A stretch of 64,000 bases of DNA, from assembly GCF_043951855.1 (NCBI RefSeq), contig NZ_JBINJW010000011.1:1-64000 (forward strand). The letters run 5' to 3'. The position numbers and the translations under genes were made by a program. A model generated the notes under the pieces. The model did not search any database. It was given only the letters and a program-made list of their open reading frames with translations, and was not told where the DNA came from. Source of the DNA: Proteiniclasticum sp043951855 (GTDB lineage Bacteria > Bacillota > Clostridia > Clostridiales > Clostridiaceae). Of the stretch, positions 8,421-17,086 are shown one piece after another. Numbering within the stretch: the stretch's first letter is position 1; each line of letters starts with the position of its first letter.

Positions 8421-8448
8421 AAGGAGTCCAGCTCAGTGCGGACTCCTT
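8421..8448 (-). terminator. Terminator of the AI-2E family gene
   Basis: The 9-bp stem AAGGAGTCC/GGACTCCTT is followed by TCTTGG on the minus strand, 11 nt past the stop at 8459. Confidence 0.7.
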
Positions 8449-8458
8449 GTGATTTCAG

Positions 8459-9604
8459 CTATTTGTATTTTCGTTCGTCTACATCCTTGTCATCCAGTCT
8501 GTTACCCACATTTCTCTTGATGAGCACATAGAAGACGGATGCGATGGGTACTGCCAGAAGAATCCCAAGAATTCCGTAGAGTCCTCCCCCCACCATGACT
8601 GCCGCCAGCACCCAGAGGGCGGGAAGCCCGATGGAATTGCCTACAACCTTAGGATAGATGAAATCTCCCTCTATCTGCTGCAGTACAAAGAACAGCACCA
8701 GGAACCATAAGGCCTGTACAGGACTGTTCACGAAGATCAGGAAGAAGCCGATGGCCATGGCGATGAACGCACCCACAATGGGGATGATCGCTGTCAGGGT
8801 CACAAGTACCCCTACAACCACCGCGTAAGGGAATCCGAAGATCAGCATGGAGACCACGAACATCATGCCCAGAATCACCGCTTCCGTAAGCTGCCCTGTG
8901 ACAAACTTCTGGAAGATGTCGCTGACAAGGATGGTGATGCCCAGAAACTGGTCCACCCTTTTTTCTGGCAGGTACGCATAAAGAATTCTTCTCACCTGCC
9001 TGCCCAGATTCTCCTTGTCAAATAGAATGTAGATGGCGAAGATGAGACCCAGGAGAATGTTCATGGCACCTGAGAACAGTCTGGTCAGAACGCTCACCGT
9101 GAAGTCCGCCAGGTTGTTTCCACCCACCATGATGACATCCATAAGGGTTTCTCCGATGTTTTCAAGGGAGAGGTCCACATTGTTCAGATAATCTTCAAAC
9201 ATAGGGAAACTGCCCATGATACCTTCCAGCCATACTTTTGCATCTTCGAAGAAATCAGGAAGCATTTTCCCGATATTGTCGAAGGTTCTGGCCATTTCCG
9301 GAATGACGATGAGAAGCACCAGTGCCAGGATCAGAATCAGTGTCAGGAGTGCCACAACGATGCTCACTGCTCTTTTCACTTTCTTCTTTCCGATCCCGGA
9401 GAAAAGTCTTTCCAGCTGCTTCACATAGATGTTCAGCACAAAGGCCAGGGCACCACCGATAAACAGCGGTACCATCGGTTTCAGAACGGTGCCGAAGACG
9501 TCCATGATAAACGGAATGTGTTTTAAAGCCCACGCAAACAGAATTGCGGAAAAAATGATGGTTATCAGGCTTTTTACGGTTTTCTTGTCTAAAATAATGC
9601 TCAC
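8459..9604 (-). CDS. AI-2E family transporter (PerM/TqsA-like membrane protein)
   Basis: The 381-aa polytopic protein has an N-terminal pair of membrane helices, an amphipathic central region (about 120-170) and four to five C-terminal helices, the usual plan of the AI-2E transporter family. The IVGAFIAMAIGF and ALWVLAAVMVGGGLYGILGILLAVPIASV blocks (the second near residues 320-350) are typical. Members have been linked to autoinducer-2 export, Na+/H+ antiport or sporulation channels, so no specific substrate is assigned. It starts at a GTG with AGGAAGAG just before it. It is a single-gene unit. Confidence 0.85.
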   Translation of the reverse strand: MSIILDKKTVKSLITIIFSAILFAWALKHIPFIMDVFGTVLKPMVPLFIGGALAFVLNIYVKQLERLFSGIGKKKVKRAVSIVVALLTLILILALVLLIVIPEMARTFDNIGKMLPDFFEDAKVWLEGIMGSFPMFEDYLNNVDLSLENIGETLMDVIMVGGNNLADFTVSVLTRLFSGAMNILLGLIFAIYILFDKENLGRQVRRILYAYLPEKRVDQFLGITILVSDIFQKFVTGQLTEAVILGMMFVVSMLIFGFPYAVVVGVLVTLTAIIPIVGAFIAMAIGFFLIFVNSPVQALWFLVLFFVLQQIEGDFIYPKVVGNSIGLPALWVLAAVMVGGGLYGILGILLAVPIASVFYVLIKRNVGNRLDDKDVDERKYK

Positions 9605-9743
9605 CTCTTCCTGCAGGGTTTCCTTGCAATATGATTATTTCATTTCTTTCAACTGCTTTTATATTGCTTATTATAGCGTAGTTCCAGAAAGAATGACATG
9701 AAGAAAAGCTTAATTCTTTCCATACTTCCATATATTTCCCATA

Positions 9744-9774
9744 GAGAAAGCGGATAGGCGTGCTATCCGCTTTC
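9744..9774. terminator. Hairpin between the AI-2E and PhnB-like genes
   Basis: A perfect 13-bp stem (AGAAAGCGGATAG with CTATCCGCTTTCT, 5-nt loop) begins just past the stop of the PhnB-like gene. The T-tract is weak. Confidence 0.6.
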
Positions 9775-9777
9775 TGA

Positions 9778-10218
9778 TCAGGACTCTATGCTGAATTCTC
9801 CCACTTCCGGTGAAGCGTTGAACTGCCAGTGGATTCCATACTGGTCGGTGATGCTTCCGTAGATGGGGCTCCACTCCGTTTCCTGAAGTTCCATTTCCAC
9901 CGTTCCATTTTCCTTCATCCGATAGAAATACTTCGTGACAGTTTCCACATCCTTGCAGATGACCGTGAGATTCATATTGTTTCCCACCTTGTATTCCATG
10001 CCCGGGAAGATATCCGACATCATGATGCGGTCTCCTTCAATCTCCAGTTCCGTATACATGATGAGATTCATGGCTTCCAGCGGAACACTGTGATCCTCTT
10101 CTCTTATGCCTTCCCCGAAGGTCATGAATACCGGAGGTTTCGTTTCGAAGACCTCACTGTAGTATTCTGCAGCTTCTCTGCAGTCTCCGTTGTAATTGAT
10201 GAATATCTGAACGCCCAT
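9778..10218 (-). CDS. PhnB/VOC-superfamily protein
   Basis: This is 146 aa from the ATG at 10218, preceded by AAGGAG 9 nt upstream. It is a PhnB-like glyoxalase-fold protein, with the typical opening QIFINYNGDCREAAEYYSEVF and an ending ITDQYGIHWQFN. Proteins of this type are annotated as 3-demethylubiquinone-9 3-methyltransferase-like, but the fold gives no reliable function. The genome type has no ubiquinone pathway, so such a name would mislead. It is a single-gene unit. Confidence 0.8.
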   Translation of the reverse strand: MGVQIFINYNGDCREAAEYYSEVFETKPPVFMTFGEGIREEDHSVPLEAMNLIMYTELEIEGDRIMMSDIFPGMEYKVGNNMNLTVICKDVETVTKYFYRMKENGTVEMELQETEWSPIYGSITDQYGIHWQFNASPEVGEFSIES

Positions 10219-10295
10219 AAAGTACTCTCCTTTCCTGTTTCTCTTCTCTTTATTTTCCCATACCTCAGCCGTGGAGCTGTGTATACTCTGTGTAC

Positions 10296-10317
10296 TTTCA
10301 GAAAACTCTTTCTGAAA
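10296..10317. promoter_or_regulatory. Perfect 9-bp inverted repeat upstream of the PhnB-like gene
   Basis: TTTCAGAAA and TTTCTGAAA are separated by 4 nt, about 80 nt upstream of the ATG. A minus-strand TATACA lies just downstream. This could be an operator, but the pairing factor is unknown. Confidence 0.35.
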
Positions 10318-10396
10318 ATGTGAAGTCCCGGCAGAAGATTTCATCCATCTCAGCCAGGACCTCTCATAGTTCTTACTCCGTTATCCTAGGAGAACC

Positions 10397-10972
10397 CTAC
10401 ACTCTCTTCACATTGAGAGGAGTCTCGTAGATATTGATGTACTTCTGCTCCTCTCCTTCTTTCACACTTTCAAACAGAACCAGTTTGTCCATGAGAATCG
10501 GAAGCTTCGGAAGCTTCATCTTATGGTTCAGCTCCTCGATGCCTTCCACGTTTTCCAGATATTCCCCGTTTCTCACCAGTGTGATATGAGGAACATAAGT
10601 CGAAGGGTCTTTCTTGTAGAACAGCTTCTCCAGCTCTTCATCCAGCAGCTCACGGATCTCCGCCAGCTTTTCCCTGCTCTTCACCCCCATCCAGATGGTG
10701 GACCGGTCTCCTTTTCTGAATTCATCAAGCTCTGCCATATAGGTGAGAAAGAGCTGAGATTTCATGGCCACTTCCTGCATGATCTCCTCTATGACCGGAA
10801 TTCTGTTCTCCCTGGTTTCACCCAGGAACCTCAGCGTGATATGATAATTGTCTCTTGGTGTAGGATGTCCCTCTTTCAGATGCATCATGATTCTCTTGTT
10901 GGTCTCTGACAGATTTTCCTTGTGGATCTGATTCAGTTCGATTCCTATGAAAAGTCTTTTACTCTCTGACAT
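10397..10972 (-). CDS. thpR: RNA 2',3'-cyclic phosphodiesterase
   Basis: The 191-aa 2H phosphoesterase has both catalytic HxTx motifs: HIT at 44-46 and HIT at 129-131. The family opens 2',3'-cyclic phosphates on RNA ends, and the old name is 2'-5' RNA ligase LigT. Its AGGAGG site lies inside the end of iorB and the two genes overlap by 14 nt, so it is translated from the iorAB transcript. The link of an RNA repair enzyme to amino acid oxidation is probably positional only. Confidence 0.9.
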   Translation of the reverse strand: MSESKRLFIGIELNQIHKENLSETNKRIMMHLKEGHPTPRDNYHITLRFLGETRENRIPVIEEIMQEVAMKSQLFLTYMAELDEFRKGDRSTIWMGVKSREKLAEIRELLDEELEKLFYKKDPSTYVPHITLVRNGEYLENVEGIEELNHKMKLPKLPILMDKLVLFESVKEGEEQKYINIYETPLNVKRV

Positions 10973-11537
10973 ACGCTTTACCCCTCCTGAAGGCGACCAG
11001 GTTTTCCTCTACTGCCTTTTTCGGAACATTCTCCTTGAGCACTTCATGCCATACTTCATCCTCGATTTCAAGAAAGTTCGAAAGCACACCGAGGATGATG
11101 GTATTTGCCGCTCTGATGTTGCCTGAGGCTTTGGCTTCCGCCTGAGCATCAATTTCAATGACCTTGAATTTCTCTTTCAGTTTTTCGATTTCCTCTTCAG
11201 GGTACTTCTCCTTCTCCAGAAGCACCGGCGTAGGATAGACTCTGTTGGTGTTGAGAATCACAAGCCCTCCCTCTTTCAGTCCATGGCTCCATCTCAAAGC
11301 TTCCAGAGGTTCCATGCCCAGCACGATGTCCGCTTCGCCTGGCAGGATGTTCGGGGAATGCACGGTTTCAGCCATCTTCACCGTACCCCAGACTGTGCCG
11401 CCTCTCTGCGAGAGCCCGACCACATCATTGGTTTTCACATCCAGACCTGCTTTGAATGCGGCTTCTGAAATGATTCTTGTGGCAAGGACCAGTCCCTGTC
11501 CACCTACTCCTGCGATGATGATACTTCTTAAATCCAT
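10959..11537 (-). CDS. iorB: Indolepyruvate:ferredoxin oxidoreductase, beta subunit
   Basis: This is 192 aa from the ATG at 11537, preceded by GGGGGAA inside the end of iorA. The gamma-type pyruvate oxidoreductase fold is shown by IIIAGVGGQGLVLATRI at the N-terminus and LSQRGGTVWGTVKM near residue 42. With IorA it oxidatively decarboxylates aryl pyruvates, made by transaminating aromatic amino acids, to aryl-acetyl-CoA and reduces ferredoxin. It overlaps iorA by 10 nt and thpR by 14 nt, a translationally coupled run. This fits an amino-acid-fermenting anaerobe. Confidence 0.93.
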   Translation of the reverse strand: MDLRSIIIAGVGGQGLVLATRIISEAAFKAGLDVKTNDVVGLSQRGGTVWGTVKMAETVHSPNILPGEADIVLGMEPLEALRWSHGLKEGGLVILNTNRVYPTPVLLEKEKYPEEEIEKLKEKFKVIEIDAQAEAKASGNIRAANTIILGVLSNFLEIEDEVWHEVLKENVPKKAVEENLVAFRRGKAYVRE

Positions 11538-13333
11538 TCTTTCTGTTCCCCCTTCAGTGATTTCTTGATGGCGCCTACAGGACAGACCTGCGCGCACACA
11601 CTACATCCCACACACATGTTGGGATCGATGGAAGATTTCAGTTTATCGATGCCCGGATACTGCTTCATCCTGATGGGCGGACAGTTGGTCTTGACGCAGG
11701 ATCTGCAGCCGATGCAGATCTTCGGATCCACATAGTAATTCGGCTCCTTGATCTTGAATTTCAGTGCACAAGGTCTTGTGGCGATGATCACCGAAATGCC
11801 CTTCTTCTTCACTTCTTCCTTCAGTGTGTCTCGGAACAGGTTGTAGTCAAACTGATCCACGTACTGCACGTTCTCGATGCCCATGGTGTTCAGCATGGAT
11901 TGGATGTCGATGTGCATATCGTCATTGACATCATATTTTCCTGAACTTCCGTTGCCCTGACCACCGGTCATGGCAGTGGTTCCGTTCTGAAGGATGATGA
12001 ATGTCATATTATCATTTTCCTCCATCTGATGCATGAGATTGGCGAACCCCGTCATACCGGAATGGAAGAAGGTTCCATCACCGATGACAGATACCAGAGG
12101 CTTGTCGTTTCCTTTCATGCGCATGACCTTGTTCATGCCTTTGGTGATGCCTACCGTGGCACCCATGCTGATCATGGTGTGGGATGCCTCAAACGCCGGC
12201 AGCACCGACATGGAGTAGCATCCGATGTCGCCCATGACAAGAACCTTCATCTTCTTCAGAATATCAAAGACCGGTCTGTGAGGACATCCTGAACAGAACA
12301 TGGGCGGTCTTGATACCATCTCTTTTCTTTCCAGCAGTTCCAGCCTTCTTTCTGTGATGAGACCCGCCTTGAACAGGCCCTCTTCGATATTTTCCGTATT
12401 GAGCTCTCCCGTGAAGGAGAACCACTCTTTCCCTTCGCAGGGGATGCCCATGAGCTTCAGCTCATTCTCCATAAAAGGCATCAGTTCCTCAATGACGATG
12501 ATCCGATCATATTTTTCACTGAGCTCCTTCAGTCTTTCTCCACTCAGCGGATAGATCATACCCGGTCTGTAGATGCTGTAGGGAACATTAAGCTCCATGA
12601 GATTGTGATAGACGAGCCCTGATGCGATGAGAAGCACCCTGGATCCTTCCACTTCTTTCAGAAGATTCACCGGTGCATCATACGCATATTTTGAAAATGC
12701 TTCTATTCTCTCCTTCATGGCAAACTGCCTGGCATGGGTGATGGGTGGAAGCATGGTGTATTTCGAGTTGTCCGGTGTGAAGCCCTTAGGCTCATATTCC
12801 ACCCGAGGCTCTTCCGTGACGATTCCTCTGGCATGACAGACTCTGGAGGTGATATCCAGCATCATGGGTGTTTCATATTCTTCGGACAGATCAAAGGCAA
12901 GCTTGGCATAATCCTTCGCTTCCTGAGAACTACCAGGAAAAAAGATCGGCATATTGGCGAACTTACCGATGATCCGGTTGTCCTGTTCATTCTGGGAACT
13001 GGCCATACCGGGATCATCTCCTGTGACAAGCAGAAATCCTCCATTCATGGGTGTCTGGGTGAAGGTCATGAGCGGGTCCATGGCCACGTTGACGCCTACA
13101 TGCTTCATGGACACCATGGAACGCGCTCCATAAAAGGAGCTTCCGATAGCCACTTCCAGTGCCACTTTTTCATTCACGCTGAATTCCGCATAGACACCTT
13201 CATACTTCTTCACAGATTCCAGAAGCTCCACAGTGGGAGACCCCGGATAACTGGAAGCCAGAAGCCCTCCCGCCTCATAAAAACCCCTTGCGACGGCTTC
13301 ATTCCCTGTAAGTACCTTTTTAACTGTTGTCAT
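11528..13333 (-). CDS. iorA: Indolepyruvate:ferredoxin oxidoreductase, alpha subunit
   Basis: This 601-aa protein has the N-terminal pyrimidine-binding part (EAVARGFYEAGG..), a central thiamine-diphosphate domain with GDIGCYS and GDGTFFHSG, and a C-terminal two-cluster ferredoxin domain: Cys540, 543, 546, 551 and Cys574, 577, 580, 584. It catalyses CoA-dependent oxidation of indolepyruvate and phenylpyruvate in Stickland-type amino acid metabolism. It is the first gene of the iorA-iorB-thpR unit. The ribosome site is GGGGG about 9 nt before the ATG. Confidence 0.95.
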   Translation of the reverse strand: MTTVKKVLTGNEAVARGFYEAGGLLASSYPGSPTVELLESVKKYEGVYAEFSVNEKVALEVAIGSSFYGARSMVSMKHVGVNVAMDPLMTFTQTPMNGGFLLVTGDDPGMASSQNEQDNRIIGKFANMPIFFPGSSQEAKDYAKLAFDLSEEYETPMMLDITSRVCHARGIVTEEPRVEYEPKGFTPDNSKYTMLPPITHARQFAMKERIEAFSKYAYDAPVNLLKEVEGSRVLLIASGLVYHNLMELNVPYSIYRPGMIYPLSGERLKELSEKYDRIIVIEELMPFMENELKLMGIPCEGKEWFSFTGELNTENIEEGLFKAGLITERRLELLERKEMVSRPPMFCSGCPHRPVFDILKKMKVLVMGDIGCYSMSVLPAFEASHTMISMGATVGITKGMNKVMRMKGNDKPLVSVIGDGTFFHSGMTGFANLMHQMEENDNMTFIILQNGTTAMTGGQGNGSSGKYDVNDDMHIDIQSMLNTMGIENVQYVDQFDYNLFRDTLKEEVKKKGISVIIATRPCALKFKIKEPNYYVDPKICIGCRSCVKTNCPPIRMKQYPGIDKLKSSIDPNMCVGCSVCAQVCPVGAIKKSLKGEQKEWI

Positions 13334-13371
13334 ATTGATTAACCCCCAACTTTATTCCATATTACTCTTCT

Positions 13372-13423
13372 ATCTTACCATTTATTGACAAAATATTGAA
13401 TTAATTTAACCGGAATCGTTAAA
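13372..13423 (-). promoter_or_regulatory. Candidate promoter and palindrome upstream of iorAB
   Basis: On the minus strand TTCAAT (13400-13395) and TAAGAT (13377-13372) are spaced by 17 nt, about 40 nt from the iorA start. A perfect TTTAAC-N7-GTTAAA palindrome at 13405-13423 lies just upstream of the -35 box and could bind a regulator. Confidence 0.4.
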
Positions 13424-13463
13424 TATATATTGAACCGATCTTTTCCATTTTCTGTCTGCACAG

Positions 13464-13491
13464 AAAAAGAGAGAGCGCTACGCTCTCTTTC
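13464..13491 (-). terminator. Terminator of the vWA gene
   Basis: The stem AAAGAGAGCG pairs with CGCTCTCTCTTT and is followed by TTCTG on the minus strand, about 30 nt past the stop at 13520. Confidence 0.65.
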
Positions 13492-13519
13492 TCTGATGCC
13501 ATGTGCATCTGTATCCAGT

Positions 13520-14179
13520 CTATCTGTGCGGATCCTTTCTCTTTCTTTCCTTATGGTCCTTCTCAATGTTCTTTTTCCAGTCATCAGGAATGGCACTGCT
13601 TCTTCTCATGTTCTCCACCGCACAGCTGATGGTTTCAAAGTTCAGTTTCGTCCCTTCCACATCCGCATGATACGTCACGGCGCGGTCTCTCTGAATGCCG
13701 AAATCCTCCGCCACATACTCCGCATCCATGTTGGCACCCAGAAAAATGAATTCGAAACCATAACGCTCCTTCAGCCTTTGGATTCTGCTTTTTATGGCTG
13801 CCAGATGATACTCCGTGCTGGCGTTCTCCATCCCGTCAGTGGTGATGACCACCATGACGCGGTCATCCCTGTTGCCCCTCTCCTTGTAGTGATTCTCCAT
13901 ATGGTCCAGTGTGATGCCGATGGCATCATAGAGTGCTGTGGTGCCTGATACATGGTAATCTCTATGATTCAGAGGTCTCACAAAACGGATGTCTTCCCTG
14001 TCATGGAGAATCCGTACGTTGTGGTTGAAGAGCACCGTGGTGACGTATGCTTTTCCAGGCAGTCTTTTCTGATCCTCCAGCATGGCATTGTAGCCGCCGA
14101 TGGTGTCTCTTTCCAGTCCTGACATGGAACCGCTTCTGTCCAGAATCATGACCAGGTCTGTTCGTTTTTCTTTTCTCAT
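13520..14179 (-). CDS. von Willebrand factor A domain protein
   Basis: This is 219 aa from the ATG at 14179, with GGAGG 8 nt upstream. A single vWA domain fills the protein. The MIDAS metal site is intact: DRSGSMS near residue 14, the threonine in SGTTALYDAI near 79 and TTDGMENAS near 109. There is no signal peptide, so it is cytoplasmic and likely binds a partner protein through a metal ion. It resembles small YegL/TerY-like vWA proteins. It follows the macro-domain gene but a terminator separates them. Confidence 0.85.
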   Translation of the reverse strand: MRKEKRTDLVMILDRSGSMSGLERDTIGGYNAMLEDQKRLPGKAYVTTVLFNHNVRILHDREDIRFVRPLNHRDYHVSGTTALYDAIGITLDHMENHYKERGNRDDRVMVVITTDGMENASTEYHLAAIKSRIQRLKERYGFEFIFLGANMDAEYVAEDFGIQRDRAVTYHADVEGTKLNFETISCAVENMRRSSAIPDDWKKNIEKDHKERKRKDPHR

Positions 14180-14230
14180 TTTCGTTCCCTCCATCGCTTT
14201 GATGCTGTAATCATAGCAGAGGCGGAAATG

Positions 14231-14253
14231 AAAAAGGTCGCCTCCCGGGCGAC
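14231..14253 (-). terminator. Terminator after the macro-domain gene
   Basis: GTCGCC pairs with GGCGAC in a compact GC-rich hairpin followed by CTTTTTC on the minus strand, a few nt past the stop at 14260. Confidence 0.75.
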
Positions 14254-14259
14254 ATTTCT

Positions 14260-15261
14260 CTAGGTCAGTGTCTGTTGCATATAGGCAAAGAGACTTTCAT
14301 TGATTTCAAAGATATCATAGTTCTTCGTGACGAGGAAATACTCGATGATGGTATCGAACTGGCTGGAATGGGAAAGGGTGAATCCTGCACGCCCCAGAAG
14401 GTCCAGCGTCTCGTCCAGATTCAGCTCCAGAGCGATGGCAAAGGAGATGGCTGTAGTCTTGCTGGGCTTGTAATCTTTATCCACTCTGATTTTGGAGAAG
14501 TGCTGTCTTGATATGTTCGCTTTCTTGTAGGCCTGTGCATCGGTATACCCTTTTTCGTCGATGAGTTTCAAGAGTCTTTCCGAAAAGGTCTCCTCCAGTT
14601 TTTCGAAATAGTCCTCCAGCGAGATGCTCTCCATGGAAGCTTCACTGGCCATGGAAGGCACTTCCAGAGTACTGTTCGCATAGTACTCAGGAAGCTCCCT
14701 CTTTCTTTTGAGAAGACCTCTCCTCTGTTCATGCTCGTAGTATTCCAGTAGATACTTCTCGATGGATGATCTTCTCTCCGCGCTGATCTTCAGAGATTTC
14801 TGATCATAGATCACCAGATACACCAGAAGATCGGCGTCTTCCAGAAAGTCCGTGATGGCTTCTCTGGCCACTCTCAGTGCTTCCTCCTTGGGATAGCCAT
14901 AGATGCCCGAGGAGATGAGCGGAAAGGCCACAGACTCCAGATCATGGCTTTGAGCGAGATTCAGCGCGCTTTCATAAGCGCTTCGAAGCTTTGCTTCCTC
15001 CTGATGATGTCCACCCTGCCAGATGGGACCCACCGCGTGGATGATGTGCTTCGCTTTCAGTCTGTATCCCTTCGTTATCACTGCACTTCCCTCAGGACAC
15101 ATATGGATCTCATCGCATTCCTTCTGAAGCTCTTCTGGACCTGCCTTCAGAAAAATGGCGCCGCAGACGCCTCCCCCCATTTTCAGGGTGGTGTTGGCGG
15201 CATTGACGATGGCATCCACTTTCATTTCTGTGATATCGCCCTTTACAATCTTAAACGGCAT
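14260..15261 (-). CDS. Macro domain protein with C-terminal helix-turn-helix-like domain
   Basis: This is 333 aa from the ATG at 15261, where GGAGGAG lies 8 nt upstream. Residues 1-155 form an ADP-ribose-binding macro domain: VDAIVNAAN (15-23), GGGVCGAI (29-36), GPIWQGG and SSGIYGYP (117-124). These are the residues of O-acetyl-ADP-ribose and mono-ADP-ribose hydrolases. A charged linker (about 175-215) leads to a helical C-terminal domain (about 225-330) with an HTH-like stretch, KKANISRQHFSKIRVDK. The protein could remove ADP-ribose or act as an ADP-ribose-sensing regulator. It is last in the HD-mutY-macro run. Confidence 0.82.
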   Translation of the reverse strand: MPFKIVKGDITEMKVDAIVNAANTTLKMGGGVCGAIFLKAGPEELQKECDEIHMCPEGSAVITKGYRLKAKHIIHAVGPIWQGGHHQEEAKLRSAYESALNLAQSHDLESVAFPLISSGIYGYPKEEALRVAREAITDFLEDADLLVYLVIYDQKSLKISAERRSSIEKYLLEYYEHEQRRGLLKRKRELPEYYANSTLEVPSMASEASMESISLEDYFEKLEETFSERLLKLIDEKGYTDAQAYKKANISRQHFSKIRVDKDYKPSKTTAISFAIALELNLDETLDLLGRAGFTLSHSSQFDTIIEYFLVTKNYDIFEINESLFAYMQQTLT

Positions 15262-15321
15262 CTTTCCACTCCTCCTTCCCATTCCTTCTCGGAAAATCTG
15301 ACATTGCATACTGATTCCAAT

Positions 15322-16419
15322 CTAGAGAAAAGTCTGCTGATTTTCCTCATCCAGCTTCTCCAGATATTCTCTGAAGGCGGTTGCCAGCGTATATTTCTCC
15401 CGGATGGTTTCCCTGGGTTCAAAAAGCATCATTTCTCCTGGTTTTTCCACTTTGATGTGATAAGCCTTCAGTTTCCATTCTATATGCGTGAACAGAAATT
15501 TCTTGTCCTTCAGAGGTTCTATAGACAGCGGCACAAGATCCATTTCTTTCACAAGCTCCTCCACTTCCTCCTTCACATAAAAACCTTCTTCGTGAGGAAA
15601 CTCATAGAGTCCTCCAAGAAGTTTCCCATCGGGTCTCTTCCGGATGGCATAGGTCCCTTCATGTTCCAGAAGAAGCACAGTGCGTTCTTCCACTTTTTTC
15701 TCTTTGGCTTTCTTCTTTCTGGGTATCTCATCCTGGATCTCTTCTTCGAAGGCGATGCAGTATTTCTTCACAGGGCAGAGACCACATCTGGGGCTTCCGT
15801 TGGGGATGCAGATCAGTGCGCCCACTTCGATGAGTCCCTGATTGAAATCCCCCACCTGCTGATCCGGAAGAAGATCCCTCACGGCTTCCTTCAGAAGTTT
15901 CTGGGTCTTTCTCTCCTTGATGTCCTCTTTGACCCCCAGAAGCCTCGCCATGACACGGTAGACATTCCCGTCCACTGCAGGCACCTTTTCCCCGAAGGCT
16001 TCTGAGGCGATGGCTCCTGCCGTGTATTCTCCGATGCCTTTGAGTCTGATCAGCTCCTCATAGGTCTCCGGAAGTCTTCCCTCATGGTTTTCCACCAGAT
16101 GGATGGCTGTGCTTCTCAGATTCCTGACACGGTTATAATAACCAAGCCCTTCCCAGTATTTCATAAGCTCCTCTGTATCGGACTCCGCCAGTGCTCTGAT
16201 GTCTGGATACTTCCCGATGAAACGATGAAAATAGGGAATCACCGTATCCACCCTTGTCTGCTGCAGCATGATCTCCGACAGCCAGATGTAGTATGGGAGA
16301 GGCTCCTCTCTCCAAGGCATGGTTCTTCTCTCCCACTGATACCAGGAAAGAATTCTGTCCCTGAAATCCTCTTTATGATTCAGAACATATATTTTCGCAT
16401 TGCTGAATTCTATGGTCAT
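15322..16419 (-). CDS. mutY: A/G-specific adenine DNA glycosylase
   Basis: The 365-aa protein removes adenine mispaired with 8-oxoguanine. The catalytic Glu49 sits in SEIMLQQT, and a helix-hairpin-helix (about 121-150) leads to catalytic Asp150 in VDGNVYR. A [4Fe-4S] cluster is held by Cys204, 212, 215 and 221. A C-terminal NUDIX-like recognition domain follows (about 240-360). AAGGAGG precedes the ATG by 4 nt. It lies between an HD-domain gene and the macro-domain gene with short gaps, suggesting one transcript. Confidence 0.95.
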   Translation of the reverse strand: MTIEFSNAKIYVLNHKEDFRDRILSWYQWERRTMPWREEPLPYYIWLSEIMLQQTRVDTVIPYFHRFIGKYPDIRALAESDTEELMKYWEGLGYYNRVRNLRSTAIHLVENHEGRLPETYEELIRLKGIGEYTAGAIASEAFGEKVPAVDGNVYRVMARLLGVKEDIKERKTQKLLKEAVRDLLPDQQVGDFNQGLIEVGALICIPNGSPRCGLCPVKKYCIAFEEEIQDEIPRKKKAKEKKVEERTVLLLEHEGTYAIRKRPDGKLLGGLYEFPHEEGFYVKEEVEELVKEMDLVPLSIEPLKDKKFLFTHIEWKLKAYHIKVEKPGEMMLFEPRETIREKYTLATAFREYLEKLDEENQQTFL

Positions 16420-16479
16420 TTATCCTCCTTGAAGCATTTTTTCTTTTTCTTCCTGCTTCATTTCTTCTGATGTATTCTT

Positions 16480-16959
16480 TTAGGGTTCTCTGTTTTCACT
16501 GTTTTCAAATCCGAGGGTATCTTTTATGCTGCAGATCTTGTCAGCCATCATGACAACGAAGCTCTCCCTATACTTTGGAAACTTCAGAGTCAGTGGCCAC
16601 ATATGCTTCAGAATGATATCCTCTTCGATCTCATTGACGCTGAAATGTCTTTTCGCATTGCGAAGCGCTGTCCTGGGATGATGGAAACCATGGAATCTCT
16701 TCCTGTTTTCGTCTCTCACATGCCAGTCATAGAGATAGAAATCATGAAGGAGAGCGCCCCGAAGAAGACTTCTGTCATCCACCTTCAACCCCAGCTTCTT
16801 AGAAAGCCTGTAGCTGGTCCATGCCACGTTCACAGCATGGTCATAGGTGGAAAGGTCTCCGTGCTGGATGAAGCCTTTCATCTTTAGCACCTCTTCATGA
16901 TGAAGAAGATCCTTCAGCATATATTCAAATATTTCCCGATCCTTCTTCGAACTACCCAT
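16480..16959 (-). CDS. HD-domain phosphohydrolase
   Basis: This 159-aa protein has HD superfamily metal residues: His in the STYDHAVNVA block, HDFYLYD (His-Asp pair) near residue 73 and FHHPRTALRNAKRHF near 91. Such small HD proteins hydrolyse nucleotides or similar phosphoesters, and the substrate is unknown. The start has AGGAGA 8 nt upstream. It is probably the first gene of a run with mutY and the macro-domain gene, and is divergent from the metal transporter gene. Confidence 0.8.
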   Translation of the reverse strand: MGSSKKDREIFEYMLKDLLHHEEVLKMKGFIQHGDLSTYDHAVNVAWTSYRLSKKLGLKVDDRSLLRGALLHDFYLYDWHVRDENRKRFHGFHHPRTALRNAKRHFSVNEIEEDIILKHMWPLTLKFPKYRESFVVMMADKICSIKDTLGFENSENREP

Positions 16960-17054
16960 GGTGATTCTCTCCTAATCTTCTTTTATTTATCATACAACAT
17001 CCGGATTGAATAGCAAAAGAACTTTCAGCTGTGATAAGATAATTCTAATGAAAG

Positions 17055-17063
17055 TGCTAAAAT
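17055..17063 (+). promoter_or_regulatory. Extended -10 promoter of the CDF transporter gene
   Basis: TGCTAAAAT on the plus strand is an extended -10 with TAAAAT, 24 nt upstream of the ATG. The implied leader is very short, starting close to the GAAGGAG ribosome site. Confidence 0.35.
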
Positions 17064-17086
17064 AAACCACTGAAGGAGTAATTTCC

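Noticed and set aside
13520..15261. A tellurite-resistance or phage-defence island made of the vWA and macro-domain genes
   Set aside because: A terminator separates the two genes and no ter, nuclease or ATPase partner is present, so the link is not supported.
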